Assembly (NCBI GenBank): GCA_052390275.1
Contig: JBQTHD010000010.1
Coordinates: forward strand, 1-64,000
Source of the DNA: JBQTHD01 sp052390275
GTDB lineage: Bacteria > Actinomycetota > Acidimicrobiia > Acidimicrobiales > AC-14
Direction of reading: 5' to 3'
Length of the DNA: 64,000 nt
Below, piece by piece: positions 1 through 8,612 of this stretch. A model generated the notes under the pieces. The model ran no database searches. It saw only the letters and a list, made by a program, of their open reading frames with translations, and had not been told where the DNA came from. A program made the position numbers and the translations under genes. Position 1 is the first letter of the stretch. Every line of letters begins with the position of its first letter.

Positions 1-362
1 ACTTCCGGCTATGACAGTGCCGATCGGCTGGTGGCGGCCGGGGGTTCGACGTATCTCTACGACGGTGATGGTCTGCGGGTGGCCAGGACCGGCACTTCGA
101 CCACCGGCGCTGAGACCACGAAATTCATCTGGGATCGTCGGGGCGGGCTACCCCGGCTGCTGGCCGAGACCACGCCCCTTGGCACCATTGCCTACGTCCA
201 CGGCCCGACGGCTCACTGGTGATGCGCCAGGACGAGACCGGCCAGGCCGTCTACTACCACTCTGATGCCCTTGGAAACGTGGGGATGCTGACCGACGCCG
301 CCGGGGCGCCAGCCGTCACTTACTTCGAAGCCCTTCTCGAGCGCGGGCGGTTCCCGAAGTGA
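1..362 (+). pseudogene. RHS/YD-repeat protein C-terminal fragment, frameshifted
   Basis: The left edge lies inside an RHS-type gene. Frame 1 reads YD-repeat text such as YLYDGDGLRVAR and GLPRLLAE and stops at TGA 220-222. The typical continuation, including VYYHSDALGNVGMLTDAAG, is in frame 3 and runs to TGA 360-362. A single shift near 210-220 therefore breaks the conserved RHS core. RHS proteins form a cage around a C-terminal toxin; here the reading after the core is only about a dozen residues, so no toxin domain is seen. The stop overlaps the GTG start of the next gene (GTGA), the arrangement expected for an RHS toxin and its immunity gene. The upstream part is outside the window, and a sequencing error cannot be excluded. 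Confidence 0.7.
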
Positions 363-754
363 CCAGCACTGCGGCGCTCGTGGTCGCCGCTTTGGCGAGC
401 CTGCATTCTCGATTGACCGACATCGCGACGTCCCTGCGTCAAAGCCCAGTGGTGGATACTGTCAGCACTGCCCTGATGCCAAGGCGATACGAGTCCGAGG
501 ACAGGGTCGAATGCTACGTCGATGTAATGCTGTCAAACGGCAACACCGTGGGGCTGTGGCTTGAGTTTCGATGGGACCGCGAGTCCTGGCTTGTCGAGTC
601 CAGCATCCGGCATAACACTGATGTCGGTGAAGACGAACTGGTCGGATTGCCGCCGCGGTATGCGGTCGATGACAACCAGCTGATTGCCGAACTCGACGGT
701 GCTGCCCGCGCTCTGACGGAGGCCGCGGAGCAGTTGGATCTGGAGGTGCTGTGA
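359..754 (+). CDS. Small protein coupled to the RHS fragment, possible immunity protein
   Basis: 131-residue acidic protein that I do not recognise. GTG 359 overlaps the TGA of the RHS fragment, so translation is probably coupled. The N-terminus is Ala/Leu-rich and weakly hydrophobic. The middle has beta-rich text (CYVDVMLSNGNTVGLWLEFR) and the C-terminus is an acidic amphipathic helix (LTEAAEQLDLEVL). Position directly after an RHS tail is where immunity proteins usually lie, so that role is inferred from context only. Its stop overlaps an ATG at 754 (TGATG) that opens a broken mini-gene. Base composition is slightly lower in GC than the housekeeping genes further right, which fits an accessory origin. 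Confidence 0.55.
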   Translation: MTSTAALVVAALASLHSRLTDIATSLRQSPVVDTVSTALMPRRYESEDRVECYVDVMLSNGNTVGLWLEFRWDRESWLVESSIRHNTDVGEDELVGLPPRYAVDDNQLIAELDGAARALTEAAEQLDLEVL

Positions 755-907
755 TGTCGGACGGGCAGGAGGACGCCTTTTCTTAGGGGGTTGTGGTGGG
801 GTAATCGGGTACCTCAAGCGTTAGCAGACGGGCTGATGCGCTGGCAGAAACTCGGCAGCATCGGACCAACCTGGTTTGTTCTTCCGGAATTGCTGGGCCC
901 TGAATGA
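754..907 (+). pseudogene. Short coupled reading frame interrupted at a T run
   Basis: ATG 754 overlaps the preceding stop (TGATG). It reads MSDGQEDAFS and ends at TAG 784-786. If one T is removed from the four-T run at 778-781, the frame continues as LRGLWWGNRVPQALADGLMR and PTWFVLPELLGPE to TGA 905-907, about 50 residues of plausible protein with no further stop. I read this as a small gene broken by a one-base insertion, or a sequencing error. The family is unknown. From 908 to about 1119 I see no convincing gene on either strand. Confidence 0.4.
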
Positions 908-1119
908 GGTGTCGAGCGGGATCAGGTTTCTGTGATCCGGGCGATCCCCCCCCACGCCATAGTTCGGTTGCACTGGATCAATCTTGCGGAAGGTGGCCGT
1001 GAACCGCCCCTCGTGCCTCATTACGCGGCCACAGCGGTCTTTGAGTTGGACGGTGACAGCGAGCGCCATCGCAGGGTGGCTTGCATCACGCGAGTACTAC
1101 AGGGTGCTGCTCGACCTAG

Positions 1120-1497
1120 CTAACGCCGAGCCTCAGATCGGGATGGGCGGTGGCGAGGGTGGGTGGGGTCGGCCTCGCCCAGAACCATTCTCCGGGCGGC
1201 CTTGGCCCGGCGCCGGGCCTGGTCAAGAGCCGCCCGAGGCGGCCCATTGAGCTTGGTGGCCAACTGGTCCAGCGCCGGGTCCGCCACGGCGTCAACCGAC
1301 GCTGACCACTGTCCCAACTGCCGATTCACCTGGCGTCGGCGTACGGCCAGGTGTTGGGCGGCCAGGACGCCAAATCCGACGGCGGTGTGAAGTCTCTCAG
1401 TTCCTCGGCTCGTTCTCGGCGGCGAAACCATGGCTCCAGCCAAGCACATCCGTTCGAGCGAATTCATTCGCAGATATTGGTTCGCCGATATCGGCAA
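1120..1497 (-). CDS. Hypothetical protein
   Basis: An open frame of 125 codons. The first 35 residues look non-native, and the true start may be an internal GTG. From there it reads like a real helical protein: a hydrophobic stretch (HTAVGFGVLAAQHLAV), then a basic RRRQVNRQLG segment, a helix with DPALDQLATKL, and an Ala/Arg-rich tail. This layout resembles short phasin-like or membrane-anchored helical proteins, but I cannot name a family. No ribosome site or -10 hexamer was found. It sits between the RHS remnants and the VapBC-like pair, in a region with several broken genes, so it may also be decaying. Confidence 0.35.
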   Translation of the reverse strand: MPISANQYLRMNSLERMCLAGAMVSPPRTSRGTERLHTAVGFGVLAAQHLAVRRRQVNRQLGQWSASVDAVADPALDQLATKLNGPPRAALDQARRRAKAARRMVLGEADPTHPRHRPSRSEARR

Positions 1498-1552
1498 CTG
1501 GAAGCGTCTGAAAGCCGCTTGCCCGGGACGGTGCGGGCGGTGGAGGTCGTAC

Positions 1553-2004
1553 TCAGCGGTGGGTGCGGGTTTGCACCCCGGGTAGGCCGTCGACGGCCGA
1601 CGGGTCCGCGCTGACGATGATTCTTTGGGTAGCTCTGGCGACGGCGGCGATCAGGAGATCATGGGCTCCTCGGGGCCGGCCTTGCCGGCGGAATGGGCCA
1701 GGAGTTCGGCGTGGGCCTCGGCGGCCGGGCTGTCGTAGTCGAGGACGGGGATCAGGTCGAGGATCCCGTCGAGGAAGGCCTGGCGGTCAGCGGCGTGGCC
1801 GGGGGAAGCCAGCAATACACCGCCCCGCAGTTCGGCAACGGTGATGGCGGCGATGGCCACGTCGTCGTCATCGTCGATCCCGTGATCGAGGGCCACCCCG
1901 GAACGCTCCGCATCGATCAAGAACGTGGTGTCCAGCAGCAGCCGGCTCAGAATCGCTGCTCCAGTTTCACCGATGCTCGTAGCTCGGACAGGTCCTGAGC
2001 CCAC
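1553..2004 (-). pseudogene. vapC: VapC-like PIN-domain ribonuclease toxin, frameshifted
   Basis: The frame opens with the PIN signature LLLDTTFLIDAERSG (first acidic residue) and ITVAELRGG (second), then runs off frame at residue ~113 and stops at 1651. One base earlier in phase, the missing C-terminus is intact: GAHDLLIAAVA, then IIVSADPSAVDGLPGV, to TGA at 1553. The break is a one-base loss in the AA(A)GG stretch at about 1681-1683. PIN toxins need all the acidic residues to bind Mg2+ and cut RNA, so the truncated product should be inactive. ATG 2004 overlaps the antitoxin gene by 58 nt, the normal toxin-antitoxin order. Sequencing error is the main alternative. Confidence 0.75.
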
Positions 2005-2207
2005 TGCTGGTCAGGCAGGTGTTGTCGGAGGAGGGACTTGATCGCCGCGCCGTGGCGCTGCGGCATTGGCTGGAGGCGGGCCACGGCTCTACCCCGCCGG
2101 ACGATGGTGAAGCCCTGGCCCTCGTGCTCGACGGCGTCGAGGACCACAACGGCTGAGGCGACGGCAAGTATCGCCGGGGGTTCGGCACGGGCACCGGGAT
2201 CGGCCAT
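1947..2207 (-). CDS. vapB: Phd/VapB-like antitoxin
   Basis: 86 residues if started at ATG 2207; a longer frame to 2315 exists but lacks family similarity. The N-terminal part has the Phd-type pattern VLDAVEHEGQGFTIVRRGRA, with the conserved RRGRAVARL strand that closes the DNA-binding fold. The C-terminal part (LLRQHLPDQQWAQDLSELRA) is the expected toxin-neutralising helix. It precedes and overlaps the vapC-like gene. By family knowledge it would bind the toxin and repress its own promoter. With the partner toxin broken, this may be an orphan antitoxin. It diverges from the large glycosyltransferase at 2357. Confidence 0.65.
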   Translation of the reverse strand: MADPGARAEPPAILAVASAVVVLDAVEHEGQGFTIVRRGRAVARLQPMPQRHGAAIKSLLRQHLPDQQWAQDLSELRASVKLEQRF

Positions 2208-2340
2208 TGGGCCATAACGACCCACCACCGGGGCTCCGGAGGCGACGGCCGGCCAGCCGTCACCGGCCGACTCCGCCGACAACAACAGAGCCGGGACACG
2301 GCGGGGGGGTGGCAATAGACGGGGCGCTAACGGGGACCGG

Positions 2341-2346
2341 TAACCT
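2341..2346 (+). promoter_or_regulatory. -10 hexamer TAACCT for the GT2 gene
   Basis: TAnnnT hexamer ending 10 nt before ATG 2357, the same geometry as many starts in this window. It supports ATG 2357 over the upstream GTG 2309 and implies a leaderless or nearly leaderless mRNA. No good -35 is visible. Confidence 0.4.
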
Positions 2347-2356
2347 CGCCGACGCG

Positions 2357-5300
2357 ATGGAGGACCAGTTGGCGGCGCCTCCGGTGGTTGCCGTGGTCGT
2401 GGCTCGTAGCCCCGGTCCCTGGTTCGACGCCACGCTGACCAGCCTGGCCGCTCAGGACTACCCCAACCTGTCGGTGCTGGTGGTCGATGCCGGCGCGACC
2501 GAGATGGCCCTGGACCGCGTGGGTTCGGTTCTGCCCGAGGCCTACGTGCGGCGTACCGGGGCCGGATCCGGGTGGGCCGCTGTGGCGAACGACGCCCTGG
2601 TCTCGGTGGAGGGCTCCACGTTCCTCCTCTTCTGCCATGAGGATCTGGTGGCTGACTCCTCGGCGGTGAGCCTGCTCGTGGACGAGGCGCTGCGGTCCAA
2701 CGCCGGCGTGCTGGGCCCCAAGGTGGTGGAGACAGCCCGGCCCGACCGCCTGCTCGACGTCGGCCTGGCGGTGGACAAGACGGGGGCGGCCTCCGGGTTG
2801 GCCGAAGCCGGCGAACTCGACCAGGAACAGCACGACGCCGTCCGCGATGTGTTCGCTGTCAGCCCCACCTGCCTGCTGATCCGCTGCGACCTGTTTGCCA
2901 CCCTCGGTGGCTTCGACGAGGCGATGGCGGCTGGTCCGGCAACTCTGGATCTGTGTTGGCGGGCACAGGTGGCCGGAGCCCGGGTTCTGGTCGCCCCCCA
3001 GGCTCGGGTCGGCCACGGCTTCTCCGCCCCGCTGGATCCCCCCGGGAGCCAGGCCGTGGCCGGGTCGGCAGCCGCAGCCGAGGTCCGGGGCCACGTGAGG
3101 GCGGCGCTCAAGAACTACTCGGCTGCCCACCTGGTCCGGGTGGTTCCCCAGATGGCCGTGCTCACCGGCGCAGAGATGATCCTGGCCGGCGTCCGGGGCC
3201 ACGGGGCCGATGCCGCCAACCAATGGTCGGCCTGGACCTGGAACCTGTCCCGCCGGGGAGACCTGGTTCAACGCCGGCGGGCTGTCAGCGGGGCCCGGAC
3301 GGTGCCCGACGCCGAGGTGCGCCGTCTCCAGGCTCGGGGCAGCCTGCGCCTGGCCCGCCGACTGGCCTGGTTCCGGCCCGAGGAACGGGCCCAGGCCCTC
3401 CTGAGCGCCGGTGAGGAACTGGTGGAGTCGGTGTGGAAAGGCCCGGCCCGGGCCGCGGCGATCCTGCTGGTCGGGCTCCTCCTGGCCTGGTTGGTCGGCA
3501 GCCGTGACCTCATTCGCAACGGGATGGCCCCGGTGGGCGATCTGGCCCCCCTGCCCTCGCCCGCCTCCCTGTGGCGCCACTACCTATCCGGTTGGCGGGC
3601 AACCGGCATGGGAGCGCCGGGTCCGGCCCCTCCGGTCTTCGCCGTCCTCGGCCTGGTGGGAGGCCTGGCCGGGGGTCAGATGGGCCTGGTTCAAACCGGT
3701 CTGCTGTTGGCGGCCTGGCCGGTGGCTCTGGTGGGCATGTGGCGCCTGACCAGGCCGTTGGATTCGGTGCTGGCCCAGACCGTGGGCGCGGTGGCCTACC
3801 TGGTCCTTCCGCTGCCCTACAACGCCCTGGCTCGAGGCCAGATCGGTGGACTGGTGGCTTACGCCGCCTTTCCCTGGCTGATGCTCCGCCTGGCCCGGGC
3901 GGCCAACCTCGCCCCCTACGGCTCGGGCCGCCGAGAGGCCGCGGGTGACCAGGGCGGGGGCCCGCGGTGGATCACGACGGTGACGGCCGGCCTGGCCCTG
4001 ACCGCGCTGGTGGCCCTGGTGGCCCTGTCGGCTCCGTCAGTTCCGGTGGTTCTCGCGGTGGTGGCGGTGTCCCTGGCGGCGGCCTCCGCGGTGGTGGGTG
4101 GGCTGGGCACCAGCGTGGCCATGTTGACCACGGTGGCCATGGCCCTGGCTGGAGCGGTGATCCTGCTCGGACCCTGGGCCTGGAGCCTTTTGGTGCCCTC
4201 GGGGTGGTCCAGCGCGGCCGGGGTGGCACGCTCGCCGGTGTGGGCTCCGGGGTTCGGGCAGTTGCTGCGATTCGAGGTGGGACCTCTGGGTGCGGGCCCG
4301 TTGGGCTGGGCGGTGATCGCCGTTGCGGCGCTGCCTCTGGTGGTTGGTCGGTCCTGGCGCCTGGCCTGGGCGGCGCGGGCCTGGGTGGTGGCGCTCGCCT
4401 GCGTGGGCATGGCCTGGTTGGGTGGACGCGGCTGGTTTCCCCTTCGCCTTGACGCCCCCGACGTATGGCTGGCCCCCGCGGCGGTGTCGCTGGCCTTGGC
4501 CGCCGCCCTGGGAGCGGCCAGCTTCGAGAACGACCTTCGGGGCTACCGCTTCGGGTGGCGCCAGGGCGGGTCGGTCCTGGCTGGTGGACTGCTGGCCCTG
4601 GCCACCCTTCCGGTGCTGGGGGCCGCCGCCGGCGGCCGTTGGGGGCAACCCTCGAGTGAGTTGGCCGAGGGCCTGGCTGTCGTCGCGGCCGAGGAGGTGG
4701 CCGGGGAGTTCCGAGTGCTTTGGATCGGGGACCCGGCCGCACTGCCGCTGGGGAGTTGGCCCCTGGGCGACGGTCTGGCCTTCGCGACCTCCCGCAACGG
4801 CCTGCCCTCGGCCACCGATGCCTTCCCCGGCCCGGCGACGGCGGCCACCCGGCAATTGGGTGAGTTCATCGGCTCCGCCGGGGCCGGGGGAACGGCCCGA
4901 CTGGGAAGCCAACTGGCGCCCATGGCCGTTCGCTTCATCGTGCTGCCGACGTTGGCTTCGGCTTCGACTTCGCCGTCGCGGGCAGCACCGCTGCCCGCCG
5001 GCCTGGCCCGATCCCTGGCTTCGCAGCTTGATCTGCGCACCGTGGTCTCGGGGCCGGAGGTCACCGTTTACCGCAACGAGGCCTGGGTGCCGGTCCGCAC
5101 CTTCCAGGCCGATGGCGCCAGCGACCCGGTATCGGCGCCGCCGGTTCTGCCGGTTCTCGACGACGACCGTCGGCGGGGAGACCCGGGGAGATTCAACGGT
5201 TTCTTGCCCGGGCCCGGCACCTTAAGTCTGGCCGAGTCGACCTCGCCCGGCTGGGGCCTGACGGTCGGAGGCCGTCCTGCCGAACGTCTCGAGCCCGGCT

Positions 5301-5608
5301 CTGGTAACTCCGGGACTGGCGATGGCCGCGAGGTGAGCGGTGGTGATGATGTGAGCGGCGGCCGGGGCGGCGGTCTGGGCAACGCCTTCACCGTCTCCGA
5401 CAGCGGGCCGGCCCGGCTGCGCTTCACCCCGGGGTTATGGGCGCGGCTCACCCCGGCCTTTACTGTCGCCGCCTGGGTGGCTCTGGGTCTGGCCTGGGCC
5501 CGCCTGGCCCTCCCGGCCCGCCGCCGGCGGGGCGATCCAGACCGAGGCGAAAGCGACGGGGCCACGCCGAGCGGGGATTACTCCGGCCCGGGCGGTCCCC
5601 GGTGGTGA
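2357..5608 (+). CDS. Large polytopic glycosyltransferase family 2 protein
   Basis: 1083 residues from ATG 2357. Residues ~5-250 form a GT2 domain with the strand-rich start VVAVVVARSPGPWFDATL, AQDYPNLSVLVVDAG, and the acceptor-side region GGFDEAMAAGPATLDLCWRA. From ~367 a long series of membrane helices follows (AAILLVGLLLAWLVG onward) to about residue 790. An extracytoplasmic region then ends in one last helix (~1032-1053). This GT plus multi-spanning layout is seen in actinobacterial cell-envelope transferases that pass sugars from nucleotide or lipid donors across the membrane; donor and acceptor are unknown. The stop overlaps the next gene by GTGA. A longer start at 2207 would run into vapB and is less likely. 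Confidence 0.8.
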   Translation: MEDQLAAPPVVAVVVARSPGPWFDATLTSLAAQDYPNLSVLVVDAGATEMALDRVGSVLPEAYVRRTGAGSGWAAVANDALVSVEGSTFLLFCHEDLVADSSAVSLLVDEALRSNAGVLGPKVVETARPDRLLDVGLAVDKTGAASGLAEAGELDQEQHDAVRDVFAVSPTCLLIRCDLFATLGGFDEAMAAGPATLDLCWRAQVAGARVLVAPQARVGHGFSAPLDPPGSQAVAGSAAAAEVRGHVRAALKNYSAAHLVRVVPQMAVLTGAEMILAGVRGHGADAANQWSAWTWNLSRRGDLVQRRRAVSGARTVPDAEVRRLQARGSLRLARRLAWFRPEERAQALLSAGEELVESVWKGPARAAAILLVGLLLAWLVGSRDLIRNGMAPVGDLAPLPSPASLWRHYLSGWRATGMGAPGPAPPVFAVLGLVGGLAGGQMGLVQTGLLLAAWPVALVGMWRLTRPLDSVLAQTVGAVAYLVLPLPYNALARGQIGGLVAYAAFPWLMLRLARAANLAPYGSGRREAAGDQGGGPRWITTVTAGLALTALVALVALSAPSVPVVLAVVAVSLAAASAVVGGLGTSVAMLTTVAMALAGAVILLGPWAWSLLVPSGWSSAAGVARSPVWAPGFGQLLRFEVGPLGAGPLGWAVIAVAALPLVVGRSWRLAWAARAWVVALACVGMAWLGGRGWFPLRLDAPDVWLAPAAVSLALAAALGAASFENDLRGYRFGWRQGGSVLAGGLLALATLPVLGAAAGGRWGQPSSELAEGLAVVAAEEVAGEFRVLWIGDPAALPLGSWPLGDGLAFATSRNGLPSATDAFPGPATAATRQLGEFIGSAGAGGTARLGSQLAPMAVRFIVLPTLASASTSPSRAAPLPAGLARSLASQLDLRTVVSGPEVTVYRNEAWVPVRTFQADGASDPVSAPPVLPVLDDDRRRGDPGRFNGFLPGPGTLSLAESTSPGWGLTVGGRPAERLEPGSGNSGTGDGREVSGGDDVSGGRGGGLGNAFTVSDSGPARLRFTPGLWARLTPAFTVAAWVALGLAWARLALPARRRRGDPDRGESDGATPSGDYSGPGGPRW

Positions 5609-7155
5609 GCGAGGCGGTGAGCCCAGGGCGGCGTTGGGCGGCATTGGGCATCGTCGTGGGAGCTATTGCCCTGGGCGGCGGCCTGGACCGTCTGGCCCGC
5701 CCGACGGTCACGGTGGACGAAACCGAGGACCTGGCCGCCCAGGTGCCGATAGCCTCGCCGCCGTCGGCCGGGTCCTCGGCCTGGTTCTGCGCCGGAGCCA
5801 CAGCCCGCGCCGACACCCCCGCCGAAGGAACCGTGGTGGTGGTCAACACCACCGAAGTCGGCCTCCAGGGCACCGTCACCGCCCTCGGGGTGGCTCCGCT
5901 GATAACCGACGTGGACCGGGTGGAGGCCGCTCCCACCGGCAGCGTGGCGCTGACGCTCGGGCCCTACGGGCGCTCCGCCTTCCGCCTCCGGGACCTGGTG
6001 GACTCCCCGTTCGCGGCAGCGGTGGTCGAACTCAACGGTGGTGGAGTGGTGGTGGACCTGACCACCAGCGGCCCCCTCGGGGAGAGCGCCACGCCGTGCG
6101 TGTCGTCGGCTTCGCCCACCTGGCACTTCGCAGAAGGCAGCACCGCCCGCGACGTCTCCCAGATCGTAAGTGTGGCCAACCCGTTCGCCGACGGAGCCAT
6201 CATCGACCTCCGCTTCGCCACTGACGAGGGCGTCGCCGAACCGGTGGCCCTGGAGGGCCTGGCGGTCCCGGCTCGCAGCATGGTCACCGTTGACGTCGGC
6301 CAGTTCGTGCAGCGGCGAAACGAAGTGTCCACGACGGTCGTCGCCCGTACCGGGCGGGTCGTGGCCGGCCGGCTCCTGGCCTGGGACGGCTCCTCGGGCC
6401 GTCGGGGGGTGAGCGTGACCATGGGAGCCACCGCTGCGGGAACCGAGTGGTACTTCCCAGATGGCCTCGAGGCCGACGGTGTGGCAGAGCGGTTCTCCCT
6501 GTTCAATCCGGGTTCCAAAGAGGCGGAGGTGGAACTGGCCCTGGCTGTGGATCAAGCGGAGACCGAGCCCCTCGCACTGCGCCTGGCCCCCCGTTCGCGC
6601 CTCACAGTTGCCGCCGCCGATCAGACCCGCATCCCCCGGGGCACTCCCCACTCGGTCATCGTCACCTCCACCAACGGCGAGGGAGTGGTGGCCGAACGGA
6701 TTTTTCAGGCCGGGACCCCCAGCAACCGCCGGGGGCTGGTGGTCACCCTTGGCGCCCGTCTGTCGAGCCGCCGGTGGGCGGTGGCCGCCGGGGGTTCGGG
6801 CCCGGGGGAGACCGAGTTGGTGGTGGTCTACAACCCCGGCCCGACACCGGCCAACGTGGAGGTGGCAACCCTCGTCGATGGCACCCTCACCCGCCCTGCG
6901 GCCCTTGGCGGGGTGACGGTGGGGCCCGGGCAACGGACCGAAATCAAGGTGAGCGACACTCAAGGGACGCAGAGCCGACCTCTGTTGGTTTCGGGTTCGG
7001 CCCCGATCGTGGTCGAACGCCTGCTTCACCGGCCGGCCGGAGCGCCGGCCCCATCCCCTCCCCCCACTGGAGGTCCGGCGCAGGGGTCGGGATCCGCTCG
7101 CCCACCGCTCCCAGGCAGCGCAGCGCAGGTGGCCATCGCCTTGCGGGATCGGTGA
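5605..7155 (+). CDS. Membrane-anchored secreted protein, DUF5719-like
   Basis: 516 residues from GTG 5605, which overlaps the previous TGA (GTGA). One N-terminal membrane helix (WAALGIVVGAIALGGGLDRL) leads to an extracytoplasmic beta-rich region. That region repeats segments of the type TWHFAEGSTARDVSQIVSVA, WYFPDGLEADGVAERFSLFN and GSGPGETELVVVYNP, a threefold pattern of strand-rich modules with the motif 'N-P' after a hydrophobic strand. I assign it to the DUF5719 family, which in actinobacteria commonly follows a large membrane GT2, as here. Function is unknown; coupling to the GT suggests a partner outside the membrane. The C-terminus is Pro/Gly-rich. Confidence 0.65.
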   Translation: MSEAVSPGRRWAALGIVVGAIALGGGLDRLARPTVTVDETEDLAAQVPIASPPSAGSSAWFCAGATARADTPAEGTVVVVNTTEVGLQGTVTALGVAPLITDVDRVEAAPTGSVALTLGPYGRSAFRLRDLVDSPFAAAVVELNGGGVVVDLTTSGPLGESATPCVSSASPTWHFAEGSTARDVSQIVSVANPFADGAIIDLRFATDEGVAEPVALEGLAVPARSMVTVDVGQFVQRRNEVSTTVVARTGRVVAGRLLAWDGSSGRRGVSVTMGATAAGTEWYFPDGLEADGVAERFSLFNPGSKEAEVELALAVDQAETEPLALRLAPRSRLTVAAADQTRIPRGTPHSVIVTSTNGEGVVAERIFQAGTPSNRRGLVVTLGARLSSRRWAVAAGGSGPGETELVVVYNPGPTPANVEVATLVDGTLTRPAALGGVTVGPGQRTEIKVSDTQGTQSRPLLVSGSAPIVVERLLHRPAGAPAPSPPPTGGPAQGSGSARPPLPGSAAQVAIALRDR

Positions 7156-7207
7156 GGTCATCTGTTGGCCGCCCGGCCATCTCCGGGGCATGGGCCGGCG
7201 CGCAAGA

Positions 7208-8023
7208 ATGACGAGGGTGGATCCCGTACCGGTTCTGGTGGTGCTTCCCACCTACCAGGAAGCGGCCAACATCGTCGAGGTCCTACGCCGACTACGCGAA
7301 GCGGTCCCAGCGGCAGACGTCCTGGTGGTTGACGACTCCAGCCCCGACGGCACGGCCGATCTCGCGAAGGCCGAGGCCGCCCAACTGGGGCAGATCGACG
7401 TCCTCATTCGCCCGGCCAAGCAGGGCCTGGGCAGCGCCTACCGAGCCGGGTTCTCCGAGGGGCTGTCCCGGGGGTATTCGGTGCTGGTGGAGATGGACAG
7501 TGACCTGTCACATGATCCCGCCGCCCTGCCCCAACTCCTGGCCGCATTGAAGAACGCTGATCTGGTGATCGGCTCGCGATACATCGCGGGGGGGAACATT
7601 CCCAACTGGCCCCTGCACCGGCGGTTGCTTTCGGCCTGGGGCAACCGCTACACCGGCGCCGCCCTCAGACTCGGGGTGAGCGACGCCACATCCGGGTTCC
7701 GGGCCTACCGGGCCGAAACCCTCGCAGCCGTGGACTTGAAATCGGTCCGAGCAGACGGGTACGGCTTTCAGATCGAGATGGTCTATCGGGCGGTTCGCGG
7801 CGGGCTACGGGTGGTGGAGTCGCCCATCTCCTTCACCGATCGGACCCGGGGCCGATCGAAGATGTCGTCACGCATCGTGGTCGAGGCCATGAGCCTGGTC
7901 ACCTGGTGGGGATTGCGGGATCGAGCACGGCCGGCTCGCGGCAGAACGCCGGCGGGCGGGGGAACCGGAGCTTCGGCCCGTCCCCGTCGGCCACCCGACA
8001 CCAAGGCGGAGTTCCCGGAGTGA
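7208..8023 (+). CDS. Polyprenol-phosphate mannose synthase-like GT2
   Basis: 271 residues from ATG 7208 (an ATG six codons upstream is also in frame). The whole length matches the Dpm1/Ppm1 type of GT2: VVLPTYQEAANI, VVDDSSPDGTADLA, the metal-binding acidic motif EMDSDLSHDP near residue 96, VIGSRYIAGG, and ATSGFRAYR. Such enzymes transfer mannose (or glucose) from the GDP/UDP-sugar to polyprenol phosphate on the inner face of the membrane, giving a lipid donor for envelope glycan GTs. There is no C-terminal membrane domain, so it resembles the stand-alone catalytic subunit. The last ~40 residues are low-complexity. Its stop overlaps the next gene. Confidence 0.85.
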   Translation: MTRVDPVPVLVVLPTYQEAANIVEVLRRLREAVPAADVLVVDDSSPDGTADLAKAEAAQLGQIDVLIRPAKQGLGSAYRAGFSEGLSRGYSVLVEMDSDLSHDPAALPQLLAALKNADLVIGSRYIAGGNIPNWPLHRRLLSAWGNRYTGAALRLGVSDATSGFRAYRAETLAAVDLKSVRADGYGFQIEMVYRAVRGGLRVVESPISFTDRTRGRSKMSSRIVVEAMSLVTWWGLRDRARPARGRTPAGGGTGASARPRRPPDTKAEFPE

Positions 8024-8463
8024 TTCGGCTCGTTCTGGTGGTGGGGGTGGTGGCGCTGGCTGCATTGATCGCCGCCCTGGTGGCCCGCCGCCGGCCCCAG
8101 CCGCCCACTCAGGGAGGTTGGCCCATACCGGTTCAGTTGGATCGAAGCGACTTCGACCGCCCGGAGGCCCCCTGGCTGGTGGCGGTGTTCACCGCGGCCA
8201 CCTGCGACACCTGTGCCGGCGTGCTGGCCCGGGCGGGGGCGTTGGCCAGCGCCGAGGTGGCGGTGATGGAGATCGAGGTCAGCCGCTCGGCGCCGTTGCA
8301 CAAGCGCTATGGAATCGACGCCGTCCCCACCCTGGTGGTGGCGGACGCTCAAGGAGTGGTCCAGGCGTCCTTTGTCGGGCCCCCCGATGCGGCCGAACTC
8401 TGGTCGACGGTGGCGAGCCTGCGTGACGCCGCCGCTCGCTCGGAGAGCAACGGCCAGACCTGA
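8020..8463 (+). CDS. Membrane-tethered thioredoxin-fold protein
   Basis: 147 residues from GTG 8020, overlapping the previous stop as GTGA. One N-terminal helix (LVLVVGVVALAALIAALVA) followed by a thioredoxin fold: VAVFTAATCDTCAG carries the CxxC active site (Cys62-Asp-Thr-Cys65), then KRYGIDAVPTLVVAD holds the cis-Pro loop. It should act as a dithiol-disulfide redox protein on the membrane surface. Family partners are unknown; its operon position suggests redox upkeep of exported envelope proteins. A hairpin follows its stop. Confidence 0.8.
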   Translation: MIRLVLVVGVVALAALIAALVARRRPQPPTQGGWPIPVQLDRSDFDRPEAPWLVAVFTAATCDTCAGVLARAGALASAEVAVMEIEVSRSAPLHKRYGIDAVPTLVVADAQGVVQASFVGPPDAAELWSTVASLRDAAARSESNGQT

Positions 8464-8472
8464 GCCCCCGAA

Positions 8473-8492
8473 GTCGAGCGCCGTGGCTCGAC
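8473..8492 (+). terminator. Hairpin after the thioredoxin gene
   Basis: Perfect 7-bp inverted repeat (GTCGAGC / GCTCGAC) with a 6-nt loop starting 10 nt after the stop. There is no T run, so it may be a weak or Rho-assisted stop separating the GT/thioredoxin operon from the exporter genes. Confidence 0.35.
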
Positions 8493-8598
8493 AACGCCGT
8501 CGGGCAGATCCAAGGGCCCGATCCTGGGCTGGCGGGCGCCGGCGGACCCCGAGGGCCAGCCGGGTGCCCGGACCCACCGCTGCAGCCATCCGGGCTGG

Positions 8599-8604
8599 TA
8601 GTTT
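8599..8604 (+). promoter_or_regulatory. -10 hexamer TAGTTT for wzm
   Basis: TAnnnT hexamer ending 8 nt before GTG 8613, predicting a leaderless transcript for the exporter genes. It supports the GTG start and an independent promoter downstream of the hairpin at 8473. Confidence 0.45.
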
Positions 8605-8612
8605 GCCCGGCC

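Noticed and set aside
821..1069. 82-codon minus-strand frame
   Set aside because: No recognisable motif; it overlaps the frameshifted mini-gene and the region is decayed.
1430..1588. Plus-strand frame beginning MAPAKHIRSSEF
   Set aside because: Short, no ribosome site or -10, overlaps the likely vapC end and the minus-strand hypothetical.
5578..7251. 557-codon minus-strand frame
   Set aside because: Shadow of the DUF5719-like gene, composition typical of antisense GC-rich frames.
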